Source: Pseudomonas viridiflava (GTDB lineage: Bacteria; Pseudomonadota; Gammaproteobacteria; Pseudomonadales; Pseudomonadaceae). Taken from it: a stretch of DNA of 64,000 nucleotides. Location of the stretch: contig NZ_UUIS01000090.1 of NCBI RefSeq assembly GCF_900589395.1, positions 23,495-87,494 on the forward strand, read 5' to 3'. Below are positions 8,207-15,733 of this stretch, in pieces; the first letter of the stretch is position 1, and each line of letters opens with the position of its first letter. A model generated the notes under the pieces. That model was not told the DNA's origin. It worked only from the letters and a program-made list of their open reading frames with translations, and made no database searches. Position numbers and translations under genes: made by a program.

Positions 8207-8725
8207 TTAAAGGGCTGAGGCAGTGGAAAGATCCTGGATGTCGAGCGCCAGCGGCTGCGGGCCACTGAGCTTGACCCGTTCATGGGCGGCCAGGGCCAGG
8301 GTCGCGCCCACTACATCGGGGCGGATCGGCAATTCGCCGGCGTTCAGGTCCAGCAGGCACACCAGCGTGACACTGGCCGGGCGCCCGTAATCGAACAGTT
8401 CATTGAGGGCGGCGCGCACCGTGCGCCCGCTCATCAGCACATCGTCGATCAGCACCAGGTGCTGACCTTCGATTTCGAACGGCAGCTCCGAGGGCCGTAC
8501 CTGGGGATGCAGGCCGTTCTGGCTGAAGTCATCGCGGTAGAACGACACGTCCAGCGTGCCCAGCGGGCCCGAATGGTCCAGGGCCTCGAGCAGCGCCTGA
8601 GCGACCCACACGCCCCCGGTGCGAATGCCGATCAGGCGTGGCTCGCTGATACCGCGACGGTCCAGGTAGGTGGTCAGGTCGGTGGCCATCTGACGGATCA
8701 GATCGGCGGGGTTGGGCAAACTCAT
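8207..8725 (-). CDS. pyrR: PyrR bifunctional pyrimidine regulator / uracil phosphoribosyltransferase
   Basis: A 172-residue type I phosphoribosyltransferase-fold protein with the PRPP-binding loop LVLIDDVLMSGRTV (about 90-103). In Gram-positive bacteria PyrR attenuates pyr mRNA; Pseudomonas PyrR has been tied to pyr gene control, with weak or no uracil phosphoribosyltransferase activity reported in some cases. No attenuator hairpin with a U-run is visible in the 12 bases between pyrR and pyrB. The start at 8725 has AAGGAG at good spacing; a longer upstream reading lacks a ribosome site. It is preceded by ruvX after 88 bases. Confidence 0.93.
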   Translation of the reverse strand: MSLPNPADLIRQMATDLTTYLDRRGISEPRLIGIRTGGVWVAQALLEALDHSGPLGTLDVSFYRDDFSQNGLHPQVRPSELPFEIEGQHLVLIDDVLMSGRTVRAALNELFDYGRPASVTLVCLLDLNAGELPIRPDVVGATLALAAHERVKLSGPQPLALDIQDLSTASAL

Positions 8726-8813
8726 GCTGGCTCCTTCAGAAGCTTGTCGTGCGCCCGCAGCCGGGCGCACTCAAGCGCAAACGTGGGATTCGAAGCGTTG
8801 CGGGGGCAAAAGG

Positions 8814-9254
8814 TCACACATTGAGCAGCTGCGGGTTGGCATCCAGCCAGCCTTGCAGCAGCAGGGCGGCCGCAATCGCATCCACCGGGTTGTCGCGGTA
8901 ACTGCCACGCTGGCCGCCGCGGGCCATGCGCTCGCCCTTGGCCTCGAAGGTGGTCAGGCGTTCATCATGGGTGTAGGCGGGCACATTGAAGCGGCCGTTG
9001 AGCTGGCGCGAGAACTTCTCGGCGCGGGCGCTCATGTCGCTGGGGGTGCCGTCCATGTTCAGGGGCAGGCCGACCACGACAGCGTCGGGCTTCCACTCCT
9101 TGAACAGGGCCTGCATCTGGTCCCAGTTGGGCACACCGTTCTGGGCCTTGAGGGTGCACAGCTCACGCGCCTGGCCGGTAATGGCCTGGCCCACCGAGAC
9201 ACCGATTTGCCGGGTGCCGTAGTCGAAGCCCAGGATCAGGCGCAAGGCCGCCAT
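8814..9254 (-). CDS. ruvX: RuvX/YqgF family RNase H-fold nuclease
   Basis: A 146-residue Holliday-junction-resolvase-like protein, linked in E. coli to processing of the 16S rRNA 5' precursor. Visible motifs: LGFDYGTRQIGVSVG with the first acidic residue D11, VVVGLPLNMDGTPSDMS, DERLTT and the final acidic motif DNPVDAIAAALLLQ. The start codon overlaps the yqgE stop (TGATG), the conserved yqgE-ruvX coupling of Gammaproteobacteria. Length and motif order are normal. Confidence 0.95.
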   Translation of the reverse strand: MAALRLILGFDYGTRQIGVSVGQAITGQARELCTLKAQNGVPNWDQMQALFKEWKPDAVVVGLPLNMDGTPSDMSARAEKFSRQLNGRFNVPAYTHDERLTTFEAKGERMARGGQRGSYRDNPVDAIAAALLLQGWLDANPQLLNV

Positions 9255-9823
9255 CAGGCGTGCCCTGCCTGGGTCGACAGCAGGCTCAGGTTCACGCCCA
9301 GGCGGGCAGCGGCAGCGTTGAGGCGCTGTTCACTGTCGGTCTCGAACAGGATGGCGGGGTCGAACGGGCAGGTCAGCCAGGCATTGGCGGCCATTTCGGC
9401 CTCCAGCTGGCCGGCATCCCAGCCGGCATAGCCCAGGGTGATCAGGCTCTGGGCCGGGCCGGTGCCGTCGGCAATGGCGAACAACACGTCAAGCGAGGTC
9501 GACAGCGAGACGCCGCCCAGGTCGACGGTGGCCTGGAAGACCGGCCCGCTGGGGTGCAGCACAAAGCCGCGATCAGTCTGCACCGGGCCGCCGGAATGAA
9601 TACGGATCTGCTGGCAGCGCACCGGCGGCAACTCTTCGGGGCGCAATTGCTCCAGCACGTCGGCCAGGGTCAGGTCCTGGGCACGGTTGATGACCAGCCC
9701 CATGGCGCCTTCGGCATTGTGCTCGACGATGTAGGTCAGGGTCTGGGCAAAATGCGGATCGTCCATGTGCGGCATGGCAATCAGGAATTGATGCTTGAGG
9801 TAACTCGCAGTGACGTTTTTCAT
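9254..9823 (-). CDS. yqgE: YqgE/AlgH family protein
   Basis: A 189-residue protein of the UPF0301/YqgE family, called AlgH in P. aeruginosa, where it was first linked to alginate regulation; the biochemical role remains uncertain. Hallmarks are YLKHQFLIAMPHMDDPHFAQ near the N terminus, EGAMGLVINRAQDL and the glycine-rich HSGGPVQTDRGFVLH. ATG 9823 gives the standard family length; a longer reading to 9922 is unsupported. It couples directly to ruvX. The 140-base gap to the TonB-like gene contains an inverted repeat CCGCCCGA/TCGGGCGG (9932-9958) that may end the tonB transcript. Confidence 0.93.
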   Translation of the reverse strand: MKNVTASYLKHQFLIAMPHMDDPHFAQTLTYIVEHNAEGAMGLVINRAQDLTLADVLEQLRPEELPPVRCQQIRIHSGGPVQTDRGFVLHPSGPVFQATVDLGGVSLSTSLDVLFAIADGTGPAQSLITLGYAGWDAGQLEAEMAANAWLTCPFDPAILFETDSEQRLNAAAARLGVNLSLLSTQAGHA

Positions 9824-9963
9824 GGCGCCTAGTGTGGCGCTGCCGGCGGGCGCTGACAACTGCCACTTATGGCAGCGCGCGCGCCCGAACCTCAATTGCG
9901 TGGTGCTGCCATTCCCGGCCAACGCGGATCGCCGCCCGACGGATCGCCGCTCGGGCGGGGGGC

Positions 9964-10866
9964 TTAATTGCTGGACAGCTTGTCGCCGCGGGCAAATTTC
10001 CAGGTGCGGATGATCTCCAGGCGGTCAATGTCGGCCAGGTCGCCGCTGAACGGCGCAAAAGGCGCGGCCAGGCGCACGATGCGCTGGGCCGCCTGGTCCA
10101 GCAACGGCTGACCGGAGGATTCCAGCACCAGCACTTCGTACAGCGAACCGTCACGATTGATCGACACCAGCAGGCGCAGGCTGCCGTAGATCTGCTGGCG
10201 CCGTGCCTCCTCGGGGTAGTTGAGGTTGCCGACCCGCTCGACTTTCTTGCGCCAGTCGTCCTTGTACCAGGCGCCTTTGTCGCGCATGGTCGAGGCCGCA
10301 TTGAGGCGGTGGATCTTGGGCCGCTTGGCATACCGCTGCTGTTCGTTCGACAGCTCGGCTTCGAGGCTGGCAATTTCATTGCTCAACTGCGCACTGTCGA
10401 ACGTCGGGGCTTCCCGCGGCTTGGGATCAGGCTTGACCTCTTCGCGACGCGTGATGGTCTTTTCCCTGGCCGGCGCCACGGTTGCCACGGCGGCCTTGGG
10501 GGCTTCCTGTTTCTGCACCGCCTTGCTGGCCGGCGGCGGGGTGACCTTGTTGATCTCGGTGTCCTGGAAGGGCGCCAGTTCGGTGGTCTTGAGCGTCTTG
10601 GCCGCATCCAGTGTGCCGCTGCCCTGCTGATTGTCCTGGGCCAGGAAATCGGCTTGCTCGGGTGCTTTTTCGCTTTTGAACGTGGCCAGGGTGATTTCCA
10701 GGGTCCGGGATATCTGCTCGGGCTTTACATAGGTAAACCCCACCCCGAGGATCACGGCCAGGTGGATCAGGGCGGCGATCAGCAGGGTAAAGCCCAGCCG
10801 ATCGCGCGAACGCACGCCGCCGCGCGGCGGTTCGATCAGGAGCGGGTTGTGGGCCATTGCTGTCAT
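9964..10866 (-). CDS. TonB-like energy transducer
   Basis: A 300-residue periplasm-spanning protein: short cytoplasmic N terminus, one helix at about 25-46 (LGFTLLIAALIHLAVILGVG), a long Pro/Lys/Ala-rich linker, a heptad-like stretch near 160-185 and a C-terminal TonB domain with YPEEARRQQIYGSLRLLVSI. It corresponds in position to P. aeruginosa TonB3, which is reported to affect twitching motility, and here too it lies between pilT and the pilG-chp operon. No exbB/exbD is adjacent. The first ATG (10866) has no clear Shine-Dalgarno; ATG 10857 is an alternative. The equivalence to TonB3 is inferred from synteny and architecture. Confidence 0.85.
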   Translation of the reverse strand: MTAMAHNPLLIEPPRGGVRSRDRLGFTLLIAALIHLAVILGVGFTYVKPEQISRTLEITLATFKSEKAPEQADFLAQDNQQGSGTLDAAKTLKTTELAPFQDTEINKVTPPPASKAVQKQEAPKAAVATVAPAREKTITRREEVKPDPKPREAPTFDSAQLSNEIASLEAELSNEQQRYAKRPKIHRLNAASTMRDKGAWYKDDWRKKVERVGNLNYPEEARRQQIYGSLRLLVSINRDGSLYEVLVLESSGQPLLDQAAQRIVRLAAPFAPFSGDLADIDRLEIIRTWKFARGDKLSSN

Positions 10867-10963
10867 GGGCGATTGGGCATCATTGGAGCCTGTAGGTCAG
10901 GTACGTGTTGCAGGTCGCACATGATAACGCAGTGAAAGCTACACGCCATGAGCGGCACGCAAC

Positions 10964-11002
10964 AAGCTGCAAGCCACAGCCGGACCGCTCTGCTTGCAGC
11001 TT
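10964..11002. repeat. Perfect 11-bp inverted repeat between gshB and tonB
   Basis: AAGCTGCAAGC (10964-10974) pairs with GCTTGCAGCTT (10992-11002) around a 17-base loop. No T-run follows on either strand, so it looks like a REP-type hairpin rather than an intrinsic terminator. It lies just downstream of gshB. Confidence 0.6.
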
Positions 11003-11021
11003 ATGGCTTGGCGCTTATGCC

Positions 11022-11975
11022 TTACCGCGCCTGAAGCTTCTTCTCGATCGCATCCATCAGCAGGCTGCCGATCCGGGTACCGAAGGCATTGTCGATCTCG
11101 CGGATGCAGGTCGGGCTGGTGACGTTGATTTCGGTCAGGTGCTCGCCGATCACGTCCAGGCCGACGAACAGCAGGCCTTTTTCGCGCAGGGTCGGGGCGA
11201 CCTGGGCCACGATCCAGCGGTCGCGCTCGGTCAGCGGGCGGGCTTCGCCACGGCCGCCGGCGGCCAGGTTGCCACGGGTTTCGCCGGCGGCCGGGATGCG
11301 TGCCAGGCAATACGGCACCGGCTCGCCGTCGATCACCAGGATGCGCTTGTCGCCGTCCTTGATCGCCGGCAGGTAACCCTGGGCCATGATCTGCTGAGTG
11401 CCGTTCAGGGTCAGGGTCTCCAGAATCACTGACAGGTTCGGGTCGCCCGCACGGTGACGGAAGATCGAGGTGCCGCCCATGCCGTCCAGCGGCTTGAGGA
11501 TGGTGTCGCCCTGTTGTTCGGTGAACGCGCGCAGGATGTCTGCGCGGCGGCTGACCAGCGTCGGCGGGGTGCATTGCGGGAATTGCGTGGCGAACAGCTT
11601 TTCATTGCAGTCGCGCAGGCTCTGCGGCTTGTTGACCACCAGCACGCCGTCGCGCTCGGCCTGCTCGAGCAGGTAGGTGGCGTAGACGAATTCCATGTCG
11701 AACGGCGGGTCCTTGCGCATCAGGATCACGTCCAGGTCGGCCAGGCCCGTGTCGGCTTCCTCGCCCAGTTCGAACCATCTGGCCGGGTCGGCGAATACGG
11801 TCAGCGGCTTCATGCGGGCGCGGGCCTTGCCGGCGTCCAGGTACAGGTCCTGCTGCTCCATGTAGAACAGCGACCAGCCGCGTTCCTGTGCAGCCAGGAG
11901 CATGGCCAGCGAGCTGTCCTTCTTATAGGAGATGCGCTCGATCGGATCCATGACAATCCCTAGGCGAACACTCAT
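11022..11975 (-). CDS. gshB: Glutathione synthetase
   Basis: ATP-grasp ligase joining gamma-glutamylcysteine and glycine to make glutathione. The 317 residues are the normal length. Visible features: N-terminal LGIVMDPIERISYKKDSS, the PPFDMEFVYATYLLE segment, the ATP-grasp stretch ILKPLDGMGGTSIFR and the glycine-rich loop GNLAAGGRGEARPLT, followed by GLDVIGEHLTEINVTSPT with the Mg-binding residues. ATG 11975 is chosen over a longer upstream reading because it opens with the family N terminus. It is divergent from pilG; this gshB-pilG junction is conserved in Pseudomonas. Confidence 0.97.
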   Translation of the reverse strand: MSVRLGIVMDPIERISYKKDSSLAMLLAAQERGWSLFYMEQQDLYLDAGKARARMKPLTVFADPARWFELGEEADTGLADLDVILMRKDPPFDMEFVYATYLLEQAERDGVLVVNKPQSLRDCNEKLFATQFPQCTPPTLVSRRADILRAFTEQQGDTILKPLDGMGGTSIFRHRAGDPNLSVILETLTLNGTQQIMAQGYLPAIKDGDKRILVIDGEPVPYCLARIPAAGETRGNLAAGGRGEARPLTERDRWIVAQVAPTLREKGLLFVGLDVIGEHLTEINVTSPTCIREIDNAFGTRIGSLLMDAIEKKLQAR

Positions 11976-12211
11976 GGGCAATATCCTCTGTACGTTGTGG
12001 CCGATGGCCGAAAAACCGTCAGGGTGGCTTGCGCCGTGCCCCTCGGTCAAGAGGCCAGCGCCGCCGGCCTGCGTGCTTGATGGATTGCGTCTGGAGAGTG
12101 TGCTAAAAAGTCACGGCATCCACTGCCTGCCTGGCAGCAGCCTGACAAAGCCCGCCTGCGGGATCATGCAGGCCACCGCCAACATTCGCCGCGGCGACGG
12201 AACAGCCCAAC

Positions 12212-12622
12212 ATGTCACAGCACGCCACAGCATTGAAGGTCATGGTGATCGATGATTCGCGGACCATTCGCCGTACCGCCGAAACCATCCTCAAGAGCGC
12301 CGGCTGTGAGGTCATCACGGCGATTGACGGTTTCGAGGCGCTGGCCAAGATCGTCGACCATCATCCGCGCATCATCTTCGTCGACATCATGATGCCGCGC
12401 CTGGACGGCTACCAGACCTGTGCCTTGATCAAGAACAACCGAGCCTTCAAGGCCACGCCGGTGATCATGCTGTCGTCCAAGGATGGCCTGTTCGACAAGG
12501 CCAAGGGCCGCATCGTCGGCTCCGATCAGTTTTTGACCAAACCTTTCAGTCAGGAAGAACTGCTCAATGCCATCAGGGTCCATGTACCGGGCTTTCTGGG
12601 TGTTGAACAACATGAATCGTGA
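12212..12622 (+). CDS. pilG: PilG, single-domain response regulator of the Pil-Chp system
   Basis: CheY-like receiver that in P. aeruginosa favours pilus extension and cAMP production. The 136 residues form one REC domain: acidic pair D14-D15 (VMVIDDSRTIR), phospho-acceptor D58 (IIFVDIMMPRLDGY), the switch Ser in VIMLSSKDG and Lys in FLTKPFSQEE. A short N-terminal tail (SQHATALK) precedes the domain. First gene of the forward pilG-pilH-pilI-pilJ-chpA operon; the 236-base gap from gshB must contain its promoter, though no clear box was recognised. Confidence 0.95.
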   Translation: MSQHATALKVMVIDDSRTIRRTAETILKSAGCEVITAIDGFEALAKIVDHHPRIIFVDIMMPRLDGYQTCALIKNNRAFKATPVIMLSSKDGLFDKAKGRIVGSDQFLTKPFSQEELLNAIRVHVPGFLGVEQHES

Positions 12623-12667
12623 GGCCGGTGGCAGAGGCTGCCGGCTTGCCATCTTTTGGGGAACACC

Positions 12668-13033
12668 ATGGCTCGAATACTGATCGTCGACGATTCGCCG
12701 ACCGAAATGTACAAACTCACCAGCATCCTGGAAAAGCACGGCCACCAGGTGCTGCAGGCCGTCAATGGCGCCGACGGCGTCGCCCTGGCCCGCCAGGAAA
12801 AGCCCGATGCGGTGCTGATGGACATCGTCATGCCGGGCCTCAACGGTTTCCAGGCCACGCGCCAGTTGACCAAGGACCCTGACACCAGCCCCATTCCGGT
12901 GATCGTGGTGACCACCAAGGACCAGGAAACCGACAAGGTCTGGGCCAAGCGCCAGGGCGCCCGGGACTACCTGACCAAGCCGGTGGACGAAGACACCCTG
13001 ATCAGGATCCTGAACGCCGTGCTGTCCCGCTGA
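12668..13033 (+). CDS. pilH: PilH, single-domain response regulator of the Pil-Chp system
   Basis: Second CheY-like receiver, which opposes PilG in P. aeruginosa and is associated with retraction or phosphate-sink behaviour. The 121 residues contain D8-D9 (RILIVDDSPTEM), phospho-acceptor D52 (AVLMDIVMPGLNGF), TT in VIVVTTKDQ and K in YLTKPVDED. The start at 12668 follows GGGGA at good spacing; an in-frame ATG four codons earlier is less likely. It lies 45 bases after pilG and 7 bases before pilI. Confidence 0.95.
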   Translation: MARILIVDDSPTEMYKLTSILEKHGHQVLQAVNGADGVALARQEKPDAVLMDIVMPGLNGFQATRQLTKDPDTSPIPVIVVTTKDQETDKVWAKRQGARDYLTKPVDEDTLIRILNAVLSR

Positions 13034-13040
13034 GGGCCCT

Positions 13041-13598
13041 ATGTCCACGCCACCGTCCATGAAGGGTTCGCGCACGGCGTTCGAGTTGCTGTTCGCCATC
13101 GACCAGCGCTGCCGGTCGCTGGCCGCCGGCCTGCCGGCGCAACCGGCGCGCGAGCAGGACTGGAGCGGCATCGGCTTTCGCCTGGGTGAACACCTGTTCG
13201 TCACGCCGATGGGCGAAATCGCCGAAATTCTCAACGAACCACGCTGCACCGCGATGCCCCGGGTCAAACCGTGGGTGCTGGGCATTGCCAACCTGCGCGG
13301 GCGCCTGCTGCCGGTGATCGACCTGTGCAGCTACTTCGGCCATGCCTGCTCGCCGCTACGCAAGCCGCGCCAGGTGCTGGTGGTCGAACAGCCGGAGGTG
13401 TTCGCCGGCCTGCTGGTCGATGAAGTACTGGGCATGCAGCATTTCGACCCGGCCAGCCTGGAGCGCGGCGCCGAGGTGGCACCGACACCGCAGATGGCGC
13501 CGTTCATCCGCGGGCAATTCATTCGCGAGCAACCCTGGCGAGTGTTCAGCACCCGGGCGCTGGCGCAGTCCCGGGGCTTCATGGATGTGGCGCTTTGA
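13041..13598 (+). CDS. pilI: PilI, CheW-like coupling protein
   Basis: A 185-residue CheW-domain adaptor expected to connect the receptor PilJ to the ChpA kinase. The CheW fold is seen from about residue 45: GFRLGEHLFVTPMGEIAEIL, VLGIANLRGRLLPVIDL and the later PEVFAGLLVDEVLGMQHFDP. The N-terminal 40 residues are variable. It is tightly spaced after pilH and 48 bases before pilJ, consistent with cotranscription. Confidence 0.94.
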   Translation: MSTPPSMKGSRTAFELLFAIDQRCRSLAAGLPAQPAREQDWSGIGFRLGEHLFVTPMGEIAEILNEPRCTAMPRVKPWVLGIANLRGRLLPVIDLCSYFGHACSPLRKPRQVLVVEQPEVFAGLLVDEVLGMQHFDPASLERGAEVAPTPQMAPFIRGQFIREQPWRVFSTRALAQSRGFMDVAL

Positions 13599-13646
13599 TC
13601 CGGTCAATCCGCTTTACAGGTAAACGTCCAGGCGGGGGCCTGACCC

Positions 13647-15689
13647 ATGGTTGATACCGGCACATTGCAGGGCGGCGCGCGCAGCCGGGCACAGATCATC
13701 ACGCTGTTCGTCGCGCTGATCGTGTTCATCATCTTGCTGTTCGCCAATTTCGCTTACCTCAACACGCAGTCGAACTACGAAAAGCAGTACATCGGCCATG
13801 CCGGCGAGCTGCGTGTGTTGTCGCAACGCATTGCCAAGAACGCCACCGAGGCCGCCGCAGGCAAGGCCCAGGCGTTCAGGCTGCTGGCCGATGCGCGCAA
13901 CGATTTCGACCTGCGCTGGGGCTACCTGAAAAAGGGCGACCCGGCCACCGGGCTGCCGGCCGCGCCTTCAGGGGTGCGTGACGAGCTGCGCGCGGTGCAG
14001 AACGACTGGGAGGCGCTGCGCAAAAGTACTGATGTGATCCTGGCCAACGAGCAGACCGTGCTGTCGCTGCACCAGGTGGCCGCCACGCTGGCCGAAACCA
14101 TCCCGCAATTGCAGACCGAATACGAAAAGGTTGTCGAAATCCTGTTGCAGAACAACGCCCCGGCCAGCCAGGTGGTCCTGGCCCAACGCCAGGCCTTGCT
14201 GGGCGAGCGCATCTTGGGCTCGGTCAACAAGGTGCTGGCCGGCGACGACACCGCCGTGCAGGCGGCCGACGCCTTTGGCCGCGACGCCAGCCAGTTCGGC
14301 CGGGTGCTCAGCGGCATGCTCGAAGGCAATGCCGACCTGCACATCAGCCAGGTCGAAGAGCGCGATGCGCGGGCACGGCTGAGCGAAATTGCCGAACTCT
14401 TCGAGTTTGTCTCAGGCTCCGTCGACGAAATCCTCGAAACCTCGCCCGAGCTGTTCCAGGTGCGCGAAGCCTCAAGCAAGATCTTCACCACCTCGCAAAC
14501 CCTGCTCGACCAGGCATCGACCCTGGCCAACAGCCTCGAACACCTGGCCAGCCGGCGCACGGTCAACTCCATCGGCGGCTATGTCATCGGCTTGCTGGCG
14601 CTGATGTCGATCATCCTCATTGGCCTGGTGATGGTGCGCGAGACCAACCGCCAGTTGCATGAAACGGCACAAAAGAGCGAGCGCAACCAGGCAGCGATCA
14701 TGCGCCTGCTCAACGAGATCGAAGAACTGGCCAATGGCGACCTGACCGTGGCGGCCTCGGTGACCGAAGACTTCACCGGTGCCATTGCCGACTCGATCAA
14801 CTATTCCATCGACCAGCTGCGCGAGCTGGTGGCGACCATCAACATCACGGCCGAGCAGGTCGCCGCCGCCGTGCAGGATACCCAGGCCACCGCCTCGCAA
14901 CTGGCCCGGGCCTCGGAGCACCAGGCGTTGCAGATCAGTGCCGCCTCCACGGCGATCAACGACATGGCGCAGTCGATCGACCAGGTGTCGACCAATGCCT
15001 CGGAGTCCTCGGCGGTGGCGGCCCGTTCGGTGGCCATTGCCAACAAGGGCAACGAAGTGGTGCACAACACCATCGACGGCATGGACAACATCCGCGAGCA
15101 GATCCAGGACACCTCCAAGCGCATCAAGCGCCTGGGCGAGTCTTCCCAGGAAATCGGCGACATCGTCAGTTTGATCGACGACATTTCCGACCAGACCAAC
15201 ATTCTGGCCCTCAACGCCGCGATCCAGGCCTCGATGGCCGGTGATGCCGGGCGCGGCTTTGCTGTGGTCGCCGATGAAGTGCAGCGCCTGGCCGAACGTT
15301 CCTCGTCGGCCACCAAACAGATCGAAACCCTGGTGCGGGCCATTCAGAACGACACCAACGAAGCGGTGATTTCCATGGAGCAGACCACCAGCGAAGTGGT
15401 GCGTGGTGCGCGCCTGGCGCAAGATGCCGGAGTGGCGCTGGAAGAAATCGAAGGCGTTTCCAGGGTATTGGCCGAGCTGATCGAAAGCATCACGGTCGCC
15501 GCCCAGCAGCAGGCGGTGTCGGCCGGGCAGATTGCGCAGACCATGACCGTGATCCAGCAGATCACCTCGCAGACCACTTCGGGCACATCGGTGACCGCCG
15601 AGAGCATTGGCAACCTGGCAAAAATGGCCAGCGAAATGCGCCGCTCGGTATCGGGCTTTACCCTGCCGCCTTCCAGGGATCACGCTTAG
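13647..15689 (+). CDS. pilJ: PilJ, methyl-accepting chemotaxis-like receptor for type IV pili
   Basis: A 680-residue inner-membrane receptor. TM1 lies at about residues 12-35 (LFVALIVFIILLFANFAYL). A periplasmic helical sensor of about 270 residues (PilJ-type, two four-helix modules) follows, then TM2 at about 308-330, a HAMP region, and a cytoplasmic coiled coil with the conserved tip DISDQTNILALNAAIQASMA and GRGFAVVADEVQRLAER. Candidate methylation glutamates flank the tip, yet no pilK methyltransferase or chpB methylesterase is encoded next door, so how the receptor adapts is unclear. It ends 44 bases before chpA. Confidence 0.96.
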   Translation: MVDTGTLQGGARSRAQIITLFVALIVFIILLFANFAYLNTQSNYEKQYIGHAGELRVLSQRIAKNATEAAAGKAQAFRLLADARNDFDLRWGYLKKGDPATGLPAAPSGVRDELRAVQNDWEALRKSTDVILANEQTVLSLHQVAATLAETIPQLQTEYEKVVEILLQNNAPASQVVLAQRQALLGERILGSVNKVLAGDDTAVQAADAFGRDASQFGRVLSGMLEGNADLHISQVEERDARARLSEIAELFEFVSGSVDEILETSPELFQVREASSKIFTTSQTLLDQASTLANSLEHLASRRTVNSIGGYVIGLLALMSIILIGLVMVRETNRQLHETAQKSERNQAAIMRLLNEIEELANGDLTVAASVTEDFTGAIADSINYSIDQLRELVATINITAEQVAAAVQDTQATASQLARASEHQALQISAASTAINDMAQSIDQVSTNASESSAVAARSVAIANKGNEVVHNTIDGMDNIREQIQDTSKRIKRLGESSQEIGDIVSLIDDISDQTNILALNAAIQASMAGDAGRGFAVVADEVQRLAERSSSATKQIETLVRAIQNDTNEAVISMEQTTSEVVRGARLAQDAGVALEEIEGVSRVLAELIESITVAAQQQAVSAGQIAQTMTVIQQITSQTTSGTSVTAESIGNLAKMASEMRRSVSGFTLPPSRDHA

Positions 15690-15733
15690 GGCCTCAATGA
15701 TGACCATGCACGTTCCCCAGAGCATCCCGCGCC

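Noticed and set aside
14472..15725. A 417-codon minus-strand reading opposite pilJ
   Set aside because: Shadow of the pilJ coding frame; Gly/His/Leu/Val/Asp-rich without domains.
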